The notes: a model not told the origin generated them from the sequence alone. 64,000 nucleotides of DNA from Calditrichia bacterium (GCA_028284445.1 JANQRS010000068.1:124001-188000); one strand, 5' to 3'; positions 1 through 8,955 are shown, counted from the stretch's first letter. A program made the numbers and translations.

Positions 1-1
1 T

Positions 2-286
2 ACTGTTGGACCGATATGGAGCGGTGGAAGTAATCGCGAAGACGAGTTGCTGGCGTCATGTTATCGAAGCAGCCTCAGTCTTGCCCTTAAACATGAGCTG
101 CGCACCATTGCTTTCCCGGCTATTAGCTGCGGTGTATACCGTTTTCCGGCGCGGCGGGCAGCGGGTATTGCACTCTCCGAAATTCAGACCTTCCTCAGAA
201 ATTACCATGGCATCGACAAAGTCTATTGCGTTTGCTTCGACGAAGCCATGGCAGATATTTATCGCTCCTGGCTAGTCGAGGAATAA
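2..286 (+). CDS. Macro domain protein (ADP-ribose-binding/deacetylase type), 5' truncated by window
   Basis: The frame is open from the first complete codon of the window to a TAA at 284-286, giving the last 94 residues of a protein. The visible part starts TVGPIWSGG, continues with a Cys-Tyr and Ser-Leu helix, then IAFPAISCGVY followed by FPARRAAGIA, and ends with a V-C-V-C-F-D strand. This is the C-terminal half of a macro domain of the O-acetyl-ADP-ribose deacetylase (MacroD/YmdB) type, where the Ile-Ser-x-Gly-Val-Tyr loop binds the distal ribose and phosphates. Family members remove ADP-ribose from proteins or hydrolyse O-acetyl-ADP-ribose in the cytoplasm. The N-terminal catalytic Asn/Asp loop is outside the window. 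The gene converges on, and overlaps by 15 nt, the transporter on the minus strand. Confidence 0.88.
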   Translation, partial: TVGPIWSGGSNREDELLASCYRSSLSLALKHELRTIAFPAISCGVYRFPARRAAGIALSEIQTFLRNYHGIDKVYCVCFDEAMADIYRSWLVEE

Positions 287-1816
287 ATTCGAATCAGGGC
301 CGAGCGGTAATCCCAACTGCATCCAGACAATCAGCAGAATAGTCCAGATAATCAGAAATGCGATGCTGTATGGCAGCATTGTGGCGACTACGGTTCCAAT
401 ACCACTTTTTTCCGCATAGCGATCGACAAAAGCGACGATCAAGGCAAAGTATGACATCATTGGTGAAATGATGTTGGTTGTGCTGTCACCAATACGGTAG
501 CCAACTTGGGTCAGCTCCGGACTGAAACCACTGAGCATGAGCATCGGGACAAAAACCGGCGCCAGAATGGCCCACTTGGCCGAGGCGCTGCCCATGAACA
601 TATTACTGACCGCAGACAAAATAATGAAGGCAATCATCAATACAAACGCAGGGGGATCCAGTGCCTTGAGAATTTCGGCGCCCTCGATGGCGATGATGAG
701 TCCGAGGTTTGTCCACTTGAAATAGGCGACAAATTGTGCGGCAAAGAAGCAGAGAACCATATAGATACCCAGTGCTTCCATCGATTTGCCCATGCCCTTC
801 ATTACCTGCGTATCGTTTTTGATAGTCCCGGCGCCGACCCCGTAAGCAATACCCACGATCGCAGCCAGCAAGAAAATGAAAGCAACGATGCCGCTGATAA
901 AGGTTGATTTCCAAATGTTTTCCGGGATTTGGGGATTACGCAAGAAGCCGTCTGCGGGCAGTAACCCCCAGGCAATAACGATAAACGTCAGGACGGTTGC
1001 TATCATAGCGAAGCGACAGCCGCGGCGCTCGTCTGTTGTCAGATTGCGAATTTCTTCGGGCTTTTCATCACCGGTGTACTCACCAAGCCTTGGAATGACA
1101 ATTTTTTCGGTTACCCAGGTTCCGCCAATAGCCACAAAAAATGTGGAAACGATCATAAACCACCAGTTACAGGCTGGATTCACGGTATAAGCCGGATCAA
1201 CGATGCGAGCTGCTTCCTGGGAAAGGCCGGCCAAAAGAGGATCGACAGTACCCAGCAAGAGATTTGCGCTATAGCCACCGGATACGCCGGCAAATGCGGC
1301 CGCTAATCCTGCCAGGGGATGACGCCCGGCAGCCAGGAAGATGATTGCCCCTAAGGGGACAAGGAGCACGTATCCAACCTCACTGGCGGTATTGGACAAA
1401 ACCCCGGCAAACACGATAACAAAAGTTAAGAGGCGCTTCGGAGCGGAGACAACCAGCAGGCGAAGTGCAGAGCCGACCAATCCGCTGCTCTCCGCTACCC
1501 CGATGCCGAGCATTGCTACCAGAACCACCCCGAGTGGTGCAAAGCCGGTGAAATTTGTCACCATCTCTTCAATCATGCGGGTTATCCCGGCAACAGTCAT
1601 CAAGCTGACCGGTTTTATCATTTCTTTGGTGCTGGGATGCTGAACTTCCAGATCAAATTGCGCCGCAATTCCTGAAAGAATGACGACGCCCAGCGCAAAC
1701 AAGGCGAACAAGGTCGCCGGATGCGGTAATGCGTTTCCGCCTTTTTCAACAATTGCCAGAAATCGTTCGAACCGTCCGGCCCCGGAATTCTGATTCGCTT
1801 GGGCATCATTGCTCAT
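272..1816 (-). CDS. AbgT family transporter (p-aminobenzoyl-glutamate transporter-like)
   Basis: This 514-residue inner-membrane protein has the AbgT family layout: a short polar N-terminus, then the family signature VEKGGNALPHPATLF at about residues 23-37, and around a dozen hydrophobic segments. The C-terminal half carries NMFMGSASAKWAILAP and IGDSTTNIISPMMSYF, matching the conserved re-entrant loops of AbgT/MtrF. Family members import p-aminobenzoyl-glutamate or export sulfonamide-like compounds using ion gradients; which applies here cannot be told from sequence. GAGG lies 7 nt before the ATG, supporting the start. It appears monocistronic, with no aminobenzoyl-glutamate hydrolase genes next to it. 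Confidence 0.9.
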   Translation of the reverse strand: MSNDAQANQNSGAGRFERFLAIVEKGGNALPHPATLFALFALGVVILSGIAAQFDLEVQHPSTKEMIKPVSLMTVAGITRMIEEMVTNFTGFAPLGVVLVAMLGIGVAESSGLVGSALRLLVVSAPKRLLTFVIVFAGVLSNTASEVGYVLLVPLGAIIFLAAGRHPLAGLAAAFAGVSGGYSANLLLGTVDPLLAGLSQEAARIVDPAYTVNPACNWWFMIVSTFFVAIGGTWVTEKIVIPRLGEYTGDEKPEEIRNLTTDERRGCRFAMIATVLTFIVIAWGLLPADGFLRNPQIPENIWKSTFISGIVAFIFLLAAIVGIAYGVGAGTIKNDTQVMKGMGKSMEALGIYMVLCFFAAQFVAYFKWTNLGLIIAIEGAEILKALDPPAFVLMIAFIILSAVSNMFMGSASAKWAILAPVFVPMLMLSGFSPELTQVGYRIGDSTTNIISPMMSYFALIVAFVDRYAEKSGIGTVVATMLPYSIAFLIIWTILLIVWMQLGLPLGPDSNLFLD

Positions 1817-2023
1817 AAAAAACCTCGGATAAGTCGGATGAGATATAAGTTGATTGTGTTGTTCTGATACCGCTAAAAATATTGATTTTGCTCAATATAA
1901 ACAAATGGATAAGTGAGGGGGGATATTGAGCGTATTTGCGAGTGTGAGCCCGTTGCCGACTGAGTTATTGCAAACGGAACTGTCCGCGATTATATTAATA
2001 GTGAATTTGATTTGGGAAAAGAA

Positions 2024-2254
2024 ATGAACCTCGATGGTAGAATTACAATCGACCCCTGTAAATGCAATGGAAAGCCCACAATCCGGGGAAAAAGAATTGC
2101 TGCACAAACAATTCTTGAATTCTTGAGCGCAGGTGATAAGCCGGAAGATATCTTGGCTCAATATCCTTCGTTGGAGATAGAGGATATCTATGCTTGTCTC
2201 AAATTTGCCAGCACTTTACTAGCACGCAACTACACGATTAGAAAGATCGCCTGA
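2024..2254 (+). CDS. DUF433 domain protein, VapB-like antitoxin
   Basis: The 76-residue product has the DUF433 pattern: an early ITIDP strand, a Cys and GKPTIRGKRI turn, then a helix-turn-helix-like segment ILEFLSAG...EDILAQYPSLEIEDIYACLKFA. DUF433 proteins are small winged-helix DNA-binding proteins usually encoded directly before a DUF5615 PIN-like toxin, and are interpreted as the antitoxin. I chose the ATG at 2024 over an upstream in-frame TTG at 2012 because the DUF433 homology begins immediately after it. The partner toxin downstream is only a fragment, so this antitoxin is probably orphaned. Confidence 0.85.
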   Translation: MNLDGRITIDPCKCNGKPTIRGKRIAAQTILEFLSAGDKPEDILAQYPSLEIEDIYACLKFASTLLARNYTIRKIA

Positions 2255-2274
2255 GATCGGATCGGGCCCTCATT

Positions 2275-2433
2275 AGCAAAGACCCGCCAAAAGTTATCCA
2301 TCTAAAAATTGGAAACATGAAGTTGAAAGAATTTCATGAATTTATGGCCGAAAAATGGCTGGCGATTTGTGAAATGAACGAAATCAATCAAATCGTTAAT
2401 GTCTTCCCTGATCGAATCGAGGGAATCAAGTAA
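2275..2433 (+). pseudogene. DUF5615 PIN-like toxin remnant (C-terminal fragment)
   Basis: The frame beginning at 2275 reads SKDPPKVIHLKIGN, then a helical tail ending DRIEGIK and TAA at 2431-2433. That is the C-terminal third of DUF5615 proteins, whose signature is a Pro-Pro-Lys-Val-Ile-x-Leu strand followed by x-x-Gly-Asn and a long helix. Nothing resembling the N-terminal acidic PIN-like part lies between the DUF433 stop at 2254 and this point, and there is no plausible start codon. The fragment is best explained by an internal deletion that removed roughly the first two thirds of the toxin while leaving its antitoxin intact. Confidence 0.7.
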
Positions 2434-2440
2434 GCAGCGT

Positions 2441-3664
2441 CTATTTCAGCACAAAAGAAATCCCAAAAGAGGCCGTAAATGCATCCAGCCCATCGGAGCG
2501 GGTATAGTAGGCAAAACGGGCATCCAGGCGTTTGATAAGTGCTGGTTTATCAGAAAATGGCCAGTTGATTGCTCCCAATCCTTCCAATGGATAATAGCGA
2601 ATGCCGATGCCATACTTGTGGCTGTCGAAGGCTGACAAGTCAAAGTCAGAGGTATAAAACTCAGCACCTGATGCATGCTGCTGGAATCCGGCAAAGTAAT
2701 CAGCGGCCGTCTGCGTGTGATGGCGATAAAATGGACTGAAGGCAAAGAATTGGTTTATGCGCATGGGCACTTCAATGTTGAAGGTGTTGGCATTGATGCC
2801 AAAATCATCATAATAGAAGCGATAGCTGAGACGCGAGACCAGGAAGTCACTCCAATAGTAGTTTAGGCGCAAGGCAACCGGCAATTTAAGGCGATTATCA
2901 GGAAGTCGCTCCACCTGTGCCAAGGTTTCATTTGCGAAGTAAACCCGATGAAAAGGTGTCGAGAGCAGGCCCTGTTGATAGACGAAGTCGGCGGAAACCG
3001 AAGCCTGCATTTTCTTCGTGAGTACCTGGTTAATCGACGTTGAAAAGTTCAGTGTTTGACGTCGATTTTCATTCAACAATTCTACACCACGTTGACGTAG
3101 TTCGATGGGATAGATCAGTTGAATCTGGTCGAAGAAAAAGCGCCCGGCCAAACTGAACTGGGTGTTCTCGTTTGCGCTGCTTTTGCCCCAGTTTCCGCCG
3201 ATCCATAGCGAGGTATAATCGTATTCCGCCGATACCCCGACATTTAGGCCCCAACTCTGTTTGCTGGAAAGCAAGTCACCGCCGTATCCAATATCTAGGT
3301 GAGCACGCGCATCCGAGCCAGATGCACCTGTACGTGCAGGATCGACATTGTCTGATGAGGCTGAGGTATAAAATTCCACACCGGTCGTCACGGAGAGTTG
3401 TCGGTTATTGGCCATTGGCACGTTCACGATAATGATCGGTGCAATGTCTTTTAATTCTTCCGTACCCACGCCACCGGTTACCGGTGAATTATTGCCGTCT
3501 TGCTGATAATAGCTTAGCAGGAAATCAACCTCGGTATTTCGAACCGGTGCTGCAGGATCTTCCTGGGCGATGATGGGCGCAAAGGACAGGTTGAGCAGCA
3601 GAAGTAATGTTAGAGTAGAGGGTACGACCCGGTAGAGCTTGGTGATTCCTAATTGCACCCGCAT
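2441..3664 (-). CDS. DUF3570 domain outer-membrane-like protein
   Basis: This 407-residue protein has an N-terminal signal peptide (hydrophobic core about residues 17-33, AQ cleavage region) followed by alternating amphipathic strands rich in aromatic residues, typical of an outer-membrane beta-barrel. Order and neighbours match DUF3570, which is found in operons with DUF4266, ApbE and a thioredoxin-like protein. It ends in FGISFVLK, with the aromatic-rich penultimate strand expected of barrel proteins. Residues 108-115 read DPARTGAS, which resembles the Asp...(Ser/Thr)-Gly-Ala-(Ser/Thr) motif that ApbE modifies with FMN. Whether the residue is flavinylated is inference. The start overlaps the end of the DUF4266 gene by 16 nt, indicating translational coupling. 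Confidence 0.85.
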   Translation of the reverse strand: MRVQLGITKLYRVVPSTLTLLLLLNLSFAPIIAQEDPAAPVRNTEVDFLLSYYQQDGNNSPVTGGVGTEELKDIAPIIIVNVPMANNRQLSVTTGVEFYTSASSDNVDPARTGASGSDARAHLDIGYGGDLLSSKQSWGLNVGVSAEYDYTSLWIGGNWGKSSANENTQFSLAGRFFFDQIQLIYPIELRQRGVELLNENRRQTLNFSTSINQVLTKKMQASVSADFVYQQGLLSTPFHRVYFANETLAQVERLPDNRLKLPVALRLNYYWSDFLVSRLSYRFYYDDFGINANTFNIEVPMRINQFFAFSPFYRHHTQTAADYFAGFQQHASGAEFYTSDFDLSAFDSHKYGIGIRYYPLEGLGAINWPFSDKPALIKRLDARFAYYTRSDGLDAFTASFGISFVLK

Positions 3665-3873
3665 CCTCCTCCAACTTTACCGCCGTTGGCCCCGGCAGCA
3701 CCTTCACGATAGGTTTCAAAATTGAGTTCATAGATTTCGATCTTGCGATTGGCCAGTTCCATGTCCTCGTCATTGAGGTGCATTTTTTGATAGGGCTTCA
3801 CCGACGTGCAGCTTTGCAGGCAAAATGCCGCGAGAGCGAGCGCCAGAATGGAAAGCTTGATGCGAGTTCCCAT
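3649..3873 (-). CDS. DUF4266 small lipoprotein
   Basis: The product has 74 residues: a hydrophobic leader with lipobox LQSC (Cys about residue 22), then KPYQKMHLNDEDM and a Gly-rich tail ending GGGCGCN. Both the leader and the C-terminal Cys-Gly-Cys motif are typical of DUF4266. The lipobox predicts a periplasm-facing, lipid-anchored protein. The Cys pair could bind a metal or take part in thiol exchange with the thioredoxin-like protein of the same operon; this is inference. Gene order on the minus strand is thioredoxin, apbE, DUF4266, DUF3570. Confidence 0.85.
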   Translation of the reverse strand: MGTRIKLSILALALAAFCLQSCTSVKPYQKMHLNDEDMELANRKIEIYELNFETYREGAAGANGGKVGGGCGCN

Positions 3874-3907
3874 ACGGGGATATTCCTCTGTTTAATCCTG
3901 TCTCAAA

Positions 3908-4930
3908 TTAGTCGTTTTGCGCTTGAGCATTCTGGAAATTTAATTCCATATTGTCAGACGTAATAATTTCATCTTGCGAATTCACCACCAGGCATTCAAT
4001 GCCGTTAAGTGAATTGATCAGTTTCAAACCTTCTTTTTCTCCGAGAATAAAAACCGATGTCGCCAATGCGTCGGCCAGTTCTGCACTCGGGCAGATCACG
4101 GTAACGCTGCGGATACCAGATGCCGGCCAGCCTGTCGTTGGATTGATGATATGTCCGTAGGTCTTGCCGTCGATTTCCACGAAACGTTCGTAGTTTCCGG
4201 AAGTGACGACTGCGGAGTCACTGATGCGTAGCCAGGAAAAAGTGCGCGTATTATCGCGTGGATCGGTGATGCCGATGCCCCAATCTTTACCGTTTTCCTG
4301 CCGGCCCCAGGCGGTTAAATCGCCCCCGGCATTTACCAGTCCGTTTTTGATACCGGCTTCTTGCATAACCGTTTTTGCGCGGTCTGCAGCATACCCTTTA
4401 CCGATTGCGCCAAATCCAATCTTCATGCCCTTCTCGGTCAGGTAGACGCTCAGCTCCTCACGATTAAGAATGATCCTTTTATACCCGATCTTGGATATAG
4501 AGGCGAGTCGCTCCTCGTCTGTTGGCAGTTTGGTCATCGACCCATCATATTTCCAGATTTTGTCCATCGAGGCATATGAAATATCAAAAATGCCCTGGGT
4601 CAGGCGCGATACTTTCAAGGCGCGTTCGATGAGGTCAAACAGCTCCTTGTCTACAACCACCGGCTTAATGCCAGCCTGACGAACAATCTCACTGGTTTGT
4701 GATTGCGGATCCCAGGATGAAATCAAGGCCTCAATACGAGCAATTTCGGCAATACCCAGCCGAACGGCTTTATCAGCAACCTCTTCATCATTGTGAATTG
4801 CGGTGATCTCGAAGCGGGATCCCATCAATTTCAAAATTTGTTTCCTGGCCTTTTGCTCAGCGGCAAAGCTCTCAATGGAAACGAAAAAGCAAAAGAGTGC
4901 CAATACGAGCAGAGCACGTTTTCGAGTCAT
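3908..4930 (-). CDS. apbE: FAD:protein FMN transferase ApbE
   Basis: ApbE moves FMN from FAD onto a Ser/Thr of a target protein outside the cytoplasm. The 340-residue protein begins with a signal peptide (about residues 1-23, ending SFA-A), followed by LMGSRFEI, the Gly-rich GKGYAADRA segment, NAGGDLTAWG, and HIINPTTGWPASG with a downstream SAELADALATSVFILG. These are the FAD- and metal-binding blocks of the family, and the length is normal. Its ATG overlaps the stop of the upstream thioredoxin-like gene (ATGA at 4927-4930), so the two are co-translated. No canonical FMN-binding-domain substrate is encoded next to it, so the target is likely in the operon itself (DUF3570 candidate) or distant. 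Confidence 0.94.
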   Translation of the reverse strand: MTRKRALLVLALFCFFVSIESFAAEQKARKQILKLMGSRFEITAIHNDEEVADKAVRLGIAEIARIEALISSWDPQSQTSEIVRQAGIKPVVVDKELFDLIERALKVSRLTQGIFDISYASMDKIWKYDGSMTKLPTDEERLASISKIGYKRIILNREELSVYLTEKGMKIGFGAIGKGYAADRAKTVMQEAGIKNGLVNAGGDLTAWGRQENGKDWGIGITDPRDNTRTFSWLRISDSAVVTSGNYERFVEIDGKTYGHIINPTTGWPASGIRSVTVICPSAELADALATSVFILGEKEGLKLINSLNGIECLVVNSQDEIITSDNMELNFQNAQAQND

Positions 4931-5397
4931 TCAGCTCCAAGCAGTTTGTTGAGATGATCGATATAGGCTTGTGGGCCACCTTTTTGATAGCCTGCCTCAG
5001 CACGCACTTTTTCCTCGCCGTCAACGATGACGACACGCGGGAATGCGCCGCTCTTGTTATAGCGCTCGGCCAGGTTTTCATTGTGTTTGAGTTGTGCTTC
5101 CGGAAGGCGATTTTTTTTGCGGGCTGGAAAGTCCAGCTGCAGCAGCACATAGTGATCCGCTGCGTAATTGCGAAAAGTGTCCGTATCGAACACTTCTTTT
5201 TTGAGCAAAATGCACGGGCGGCACCAATCGGAGCCCGAAAAGTATATCAATACCTGCTTTTGATTTTTTTGTGCTTCTTCAAGGGCTGTGTTAAAATCAA
5301 TATGCCATTCTGTTTTAGCGTCGGTTTCCTCTGCGGCCCATAAATTTCCCAGCAGCATAAGCAGCAGTAAACTAACGAGGGAACGGAAAAAAGTCAC
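4927..5397 (-). CDS. Periplasmic thioredoxin-fold protein (DUF255/Thioredoxin_7-like)
   Basis: The protein of about 156 residues has a signal peptide and a thioredoxin fold. The active site is SGSDWCRPC, with Cys-Arg-Pro-Cys in place of CGPC, and the cis-proline region is GAFPRVVIVD. I chose a GTG start at 5397 because AAGGAG lies 7 nt upstream and the signal peptide starts there; the longer frame to 5478 adds a polar segment with no ribosome site. It is the first gene of the operon with apbE, DUF4266 and DUF3570, and probably keeps thiols of the DUF4266 lipoprotein or another envelope partner reduced. Confidence 0.86.
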   Translation of the reverse strand: MTFFRSLVSLLLLMLLGNLWAAEETDAKTEWHIDFNTALEEAQKNQKQVLIYFSGSDWCRPCILLKKEVFDTDTFRNYAADHYVLLQLDFPARKKNRLPEAQLKHNENLAERYNKSGAFPRVVIVDGEEKVRAEAGYQKGGPQAYIDHLNKLLGAE

Positions 5398-5879
5398 GGT
5401 TGGTCTCCTTAAAATCCTTGTTATACAAATAAAAGCGTACCCTTCCCCGGTACCCCTAAAATGTATCCCAAATCGCAAGGTATTGCAATTGCGAATTTAC
5501 AGGCCACTACCGCTAATTGGTTCTTTAACAGAAGCATCTTCCAAAAGTTTCCGGCAGAATAGAAATTAGAATGGGAAAAATCCCGAACCAGTAAACTGTG
5601 TTGTACGTCATGCTTGTAAAGGTCATCCGTACCGATGTTGTGCGCGATACTATTGCATCACCGATTATTGGTGTTGGTTCCTGCCCGGGATGCCCCTTCA
5701 CGGAAGATATAAGCAGAACAAGACGTTAGCTGGTGTTGTCCATTTTTGGGCAAAGCTAAAGCTTCCCGGTATGGAACCGATTTTCAAGAGTGAAGTGGGT
5801 GATGTGATCAATCTTTGAAATGGATGTCGGTACGGTTTTCGGGATGATCAGGTGTTTGGTTTTAACCTGGGAGCTGGAA
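5398..5879. other. Intergenic region between divergent genes
   Basis: No supported gene lies here. A 39-codon frame from about 5611 contains a Cys-Pro-Gly-Cys-Pro stretch but matches nothing I recognise and has no ribosome site. The stretch presumably carries the promoters of the minus-strand redox operon and the plus-strand genes. Confidence 0.5.
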
Positions 5880-6122
5880 ATGAGGCTTTTTCCGCTTGTA
5901 TTTTACTCTTGTGTGATGTTTGGTTGTTTTTTATTTGTCAATCAATGTCAACGATGGGAGCAGCAGTCTGATTTGAGTCAGGAAGAAATCATGCTGCGTT
6001 ATCAAAAAACACTGGAACAGGAACAGCAGAAAGAGAGATATCTGCCTGCCGACAGTAGTCAGCACGTTGTGCCGACGCCGGAGATTGTGCTGGTAGACGG
6101 AGATTTAACAGAATTGAAATAG
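5880..6122 (+). CDS. Small membrane-anchored hypothetical protein
   Basis: The 80-residue product is not recognised. It starts with a hydrophobic segment of about 20 residues rich in Phe and Cys, then a charged Gln/Glu-rich helix (EQEQQKER) and an acidic tail. This looks like a single membrane anchor with a short soluble helix. GGGAG precedes the ATG at 5880 at a reasonable distance; the in-frame ATG at 5820 lacks one. It lies 94 nt upstream of mutL in the same orientation and could be cotranscribed with it. Confidence 0.45.
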   Translation: MRLFPLVFYSCVMFGCFLFVNQCQRWEQQSDLSQEEIMLRYQKTLEQEQQKERYLPADSSQHVVPTPEIVLVDGDLTELK

Positions 6123-6216
6123 TCCTTACTTCTTGATACCCCCGTACCCAGTGGCTATATTATAACCTGTGTTTCTTTCAGCTTGTTTTTATTCATTTTG
6201 AACCAGGTTAATCAAT

Positions 6217-8019
6217 ATGCCGCGCATTCAGGTACTTGCACCCCATATCGCTAATAAAATTGCCGCCGGGGAAGTTGTTGACCGGCCAGCTTCTGTTGTT
6301 AAAGAGCTGGTAGAAAATGCCATCGATGCTGATGCCTCGGAGATAACTGTTGTTATTGGTCAGGCCGGTAAGGAATTAATCCAGGTAATCGATAATGGCA
6401 TCGGGATGGCGCCGGAAGATGCAGAGTTGGCATTCGAGCGTCATGCGACCAGCAAGATCAGTGACGTTGTAGACCTCGATCAAATCCTTACCCTCGGTTT
6501 TCGCGGCGAGGCGCTGCCCAGCATCGCTTCCGTTTCCCGCATGGAGCTAAAAACCTGTCAGCAGGGCGAATCTTTGGGATTGCGCCTGGCACTCGACGGT
6601 GGCGTTGTTGAGCAACGCGAAAACCTGGCCATGAAACATGGCACTACCATTTCTGTAAAAAACCTCTTTTTTAATACGCCCGCGCGCAGGAACTTCCTGC
6701 GGACTGATACCAGCGAATTTGGCCAAATCCTGAAATGGCTGAAGCGTTTCTTTCTAGCATATCCTCATATTCATTTCACCTTGATCCGCGATGGTGAAGA
6801 ACTTTACAATATGCCTGCCTCCACCCAGGACGAACGAATTGTTCAGGTCTTTGGGCAAAAGTTCTACGATGGTCTGGTGGTGACTCGCGAAGAGCTCAAT
6901 GACATCACTCTATACGGATACGTTTCCAGGCCGGACAACAGCCGCGGAAATTCCGATAACCAGTTTATTTATCTGAATCAGCGCCCGATTACCAATCGCA
7001 ATCTCTCTCATGCAGTCTTACAGGGATATGGAAATTTAATCGAGCGCGGGCGCTTTCCGCAATTTGTTCTCTTCCTTGATATTCCACCGCACCTGGTCGA
7101 CATCAATGTGCATCCGACCAAAATGGAAGTGCGCTTTGCGAATCAGCGGGTGATTTATCATCTATTTCTCAGTGCGGTGCGCAAGGCCATCCAGTCCGGT
7201 GATATTGTGCCGGCATTTAATTTTAAGGGCAGCCATTTGCCGAGCCGTGACATGCAGCCGCAACTTGATGATATCAAGCGATTTCGCCCGGAAGAAATCA
7301 ATCCGGTACGTCCGGTGCCGGAGGATTCGGATTCATCGCAAATCACGATTTCCTATGATCCGCTGCCACCACAGCCTAACAACAAAAAGGACCCGTTCTT
7401 CAATCAGCCAACTCCGCCGGTAGAGGGTCAGGCGCTGGAAGTGGATCGGCAGGCGCGGCTCTGGCAGGTTCATAACCGCTATATCATGTCGCAAATAAAA
7501 AGCGGATTAGTGGTGATTGACCAGCATGTGGCGCATGAAAGAATTCTCTACGAACAGATTCTGGATCATCTAAACGCAGGGCGCGCGGTGCCGTCCCAGC
7601 AATTGCTTTTTCCGCAAACCCTGGAGCTATCTCTGGAAGACTACCTGGTCTATAGCGATATTAGGGAATGGCTGGATAAAGTTGGATTTCAAATCAATGA
7701 GTTGAGCGGTCGCACCGTAGTGATCGAAGCGATTCCGGCTGACGTCAAGGTTGGCAGCGAAGCGAAAATCTTAATTGAAATGATCGATTTTTATCGCGCG
7801 CACGAGGCCGGCGAATATGAGCCGCACGAGAAAATTGCCGCTGCCTTTGCCTGCAAAAATGCCATCAAGTCCGGCGAGAAGCTAAACCTGGAAGAAATGA
7901 CGTCGCTGGTTGATCAGCTTTTTACCACTCGTGAGCCGTACTTCTGTCCGCATGGCCGCCCGGTCATTGTTACGCTGGGTTTGGAAGAATTTGACCGCAA
8001 GTTCAAGCGCATCAAATAA
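6217..8019 (+). CDS. mutL: DNA mismatch repair endonuclease MutL
   Basis: MutL couples MutS mismatch recognition to strand nicking. The 600-residue protein has the N-terminal GHKL ATPase: KELVENAIDADAS, DNGIGM, RHATSKI and GFRGEALPSIASVS. A proline-rich linker covers about residues 345-400. The C-terminal dimerisation/endonuclease domain has DQHVAHERILYE, ACKNAIKSGE and CPHGRP. The endonuclease motif DQHA-x2-E-x4-E is kept except that Ala is Val, so nicking activity is likely. This fits an organism using the MutH-independent pathway. The miaA gene follows after only 9 nt. Confidence 0.97.
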   Translation: MPRIQVLAPHIANKIAAGEVVDRPASVVKELVENAIDADASEITVVIGQAGKELIQVIDNGIGMAPEDAELAFERHATSKISDVVDLDQILTLGFRGEALPSIASVSRMELKTCQQGESLGLRLALDGGVVEQRENLAMKHGTTISVKNLFFNTPARRNFLRTDTSEFGQILKWLKRFFLAYPHIHFTLIRDGEELYNMPASTQDERIVQVFGQKFYDGLVVTREELNDITLYGYVSRPDNSRGNSDNQFIYLNQRPITNRNLSHAVLQGYGNLIERGRFPQFVLFLDIPPHLVDINVHPTKMEVRFANQRVIYHLFLSAVRKAIQSGDIVPAFNFKGSHLPSRDMQPQLDDIKRFRPEEINPVRPVPEDSDSSQITISYDPLPPQPNNKKDPFFNQPTPPVEGQALEVDRQARLWQVHNRYIMSQIKSGLVVIDQHVAHERILYEQILDHLNAGRAVPSQQLLFPQTLELSLEDYLVYSDIREWLDKVGFQINELSGRTVVIEAIPADVKVGSEAKILIEMIDFYRAHEAGEYEPHEKIAAAFACKNAIKSGEKLNLEEMTSLVDQLFTTREPYFCPHGRPVIVTLGLEEFDRKFKRIK

Positions 8020-8028
8020 GTAATCCGC

Positions 8029-8955
8029 ATGACGAATTCCCGCGAAATTATTGTTGTCGTTGGTCCCACCGGGATTGGTAAAACCGCTTTGTCGCTGGCT
8101 TTGGCAGAAGTGGCTGATGTCGAGATCATTTCTGCTGATTCCCGCCAAATTTACCGCTATCTCGACATCGGCACAGCAAAGCCAACAGCTGAAGAATGTG
8201 CCGTCGCTCCACATCATTTTATCAGCATTCTTGATCCTGACCAACCATACAGTGCCGGCGAATATGCAAAGGATGCCCGGCAGCTCATTGATGACATACT
8301 TAAACGCGGCAATTTGCCGCTGATTGTCGGCGGTTCCGGTTTGTATGTGCGTGCTCTATTGGATGGATTTTTTGATGAACCCGGGAAAGATCTTGAATTA
8401 CGTGCGGCGTTGAAGACTCGCCTCGAAAATGAAGGTCCGGAGGCGCTTCACGCGCAACTGGCGAAAGTTGATCCGGCGCTTGCGGCAAAGACACATCCTA
8501 ACAATACCCGCCGGATTGTCCGAGCCCTGGAGGTTTTCGAACTGGCGAATCGCCCAATAACCGAGATTCAGAAACAGCAAAAAAATCCGCTGCAAATTCC
8601 CTGGCGGCGCTTTGGTCTCAATATGGACCGCGAAAAATTGTATGATCGCATTAATTTGCGTGTGGACAAGATGATAGAGGCAGGTCTCGTCGATGAGATC
8701 AAAGGCATTCTGGAACGAGGATATGACCCGGACTTAAATTCGCTGAATACCGTGGGCTATAAAGAGATCATCAGCTATTTCAATGCCGAGATTTCACTTG
8801 ATGAAGCCGTCGAGTTGATCAAGCGAAATAGCCGTCGCTACGCCAAGCGCCAGCTCACCTGGTTTCGCGCGGAAGAACACACCACCTGGATCGACCTTGG
8901 CAGCGATGCCGGCGATCTAAAACTACTGGCAAAAAAGCTTCTGACTGATAAGTAA
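8029..8955 (+). CDS. miaA: tRNA dimethylallyltransferase MiaA
   Basis: MiaA adds a dimethylallyl group to A37 of tRNAs that read codons starting with U. The 308-residue protein shows the P-loop GPTGIGKT near the N-terminus, the tRNA-contacting DSRQIYRYLDIGTAKPT, HHFISILDP, the VGGSGLYVRALLDG block and the C-terminal RRYAKRQLTWFR. Length is typical. It lies 9 nt after mutL, the common mutL-miaA order, and a strong terminator follows 38 nt after its stop. In many bacteria hfq comes next; here it does not. Confidence 0.97.
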   Translation: MTNSREIIVVVGPTGIGKTALSLALAEVADVEIISADSRQIYRYLDIGTAKPTAEECAVAPHHFISILDPDQPYSAGEYAKDARQLIDDILKRGNLPLIVGGSGLYVRALLDGFFDEPGKDLELRAALKTRLENEGPEALHAQLAKVDPALAAKTHPNNTRRIVRALEVFELANRPITEIQKQQKNPLQIPWRRFGLNMDREKLYDRINLRVDKMIEAGLVDEIKGILERGYDPDLNSLNTVGYKEIISYFNAEISLDEAVELIKRNSRRYAKRQLTWFRAEEHTTWIDLGSDAGDLKLLAKKLLTDK

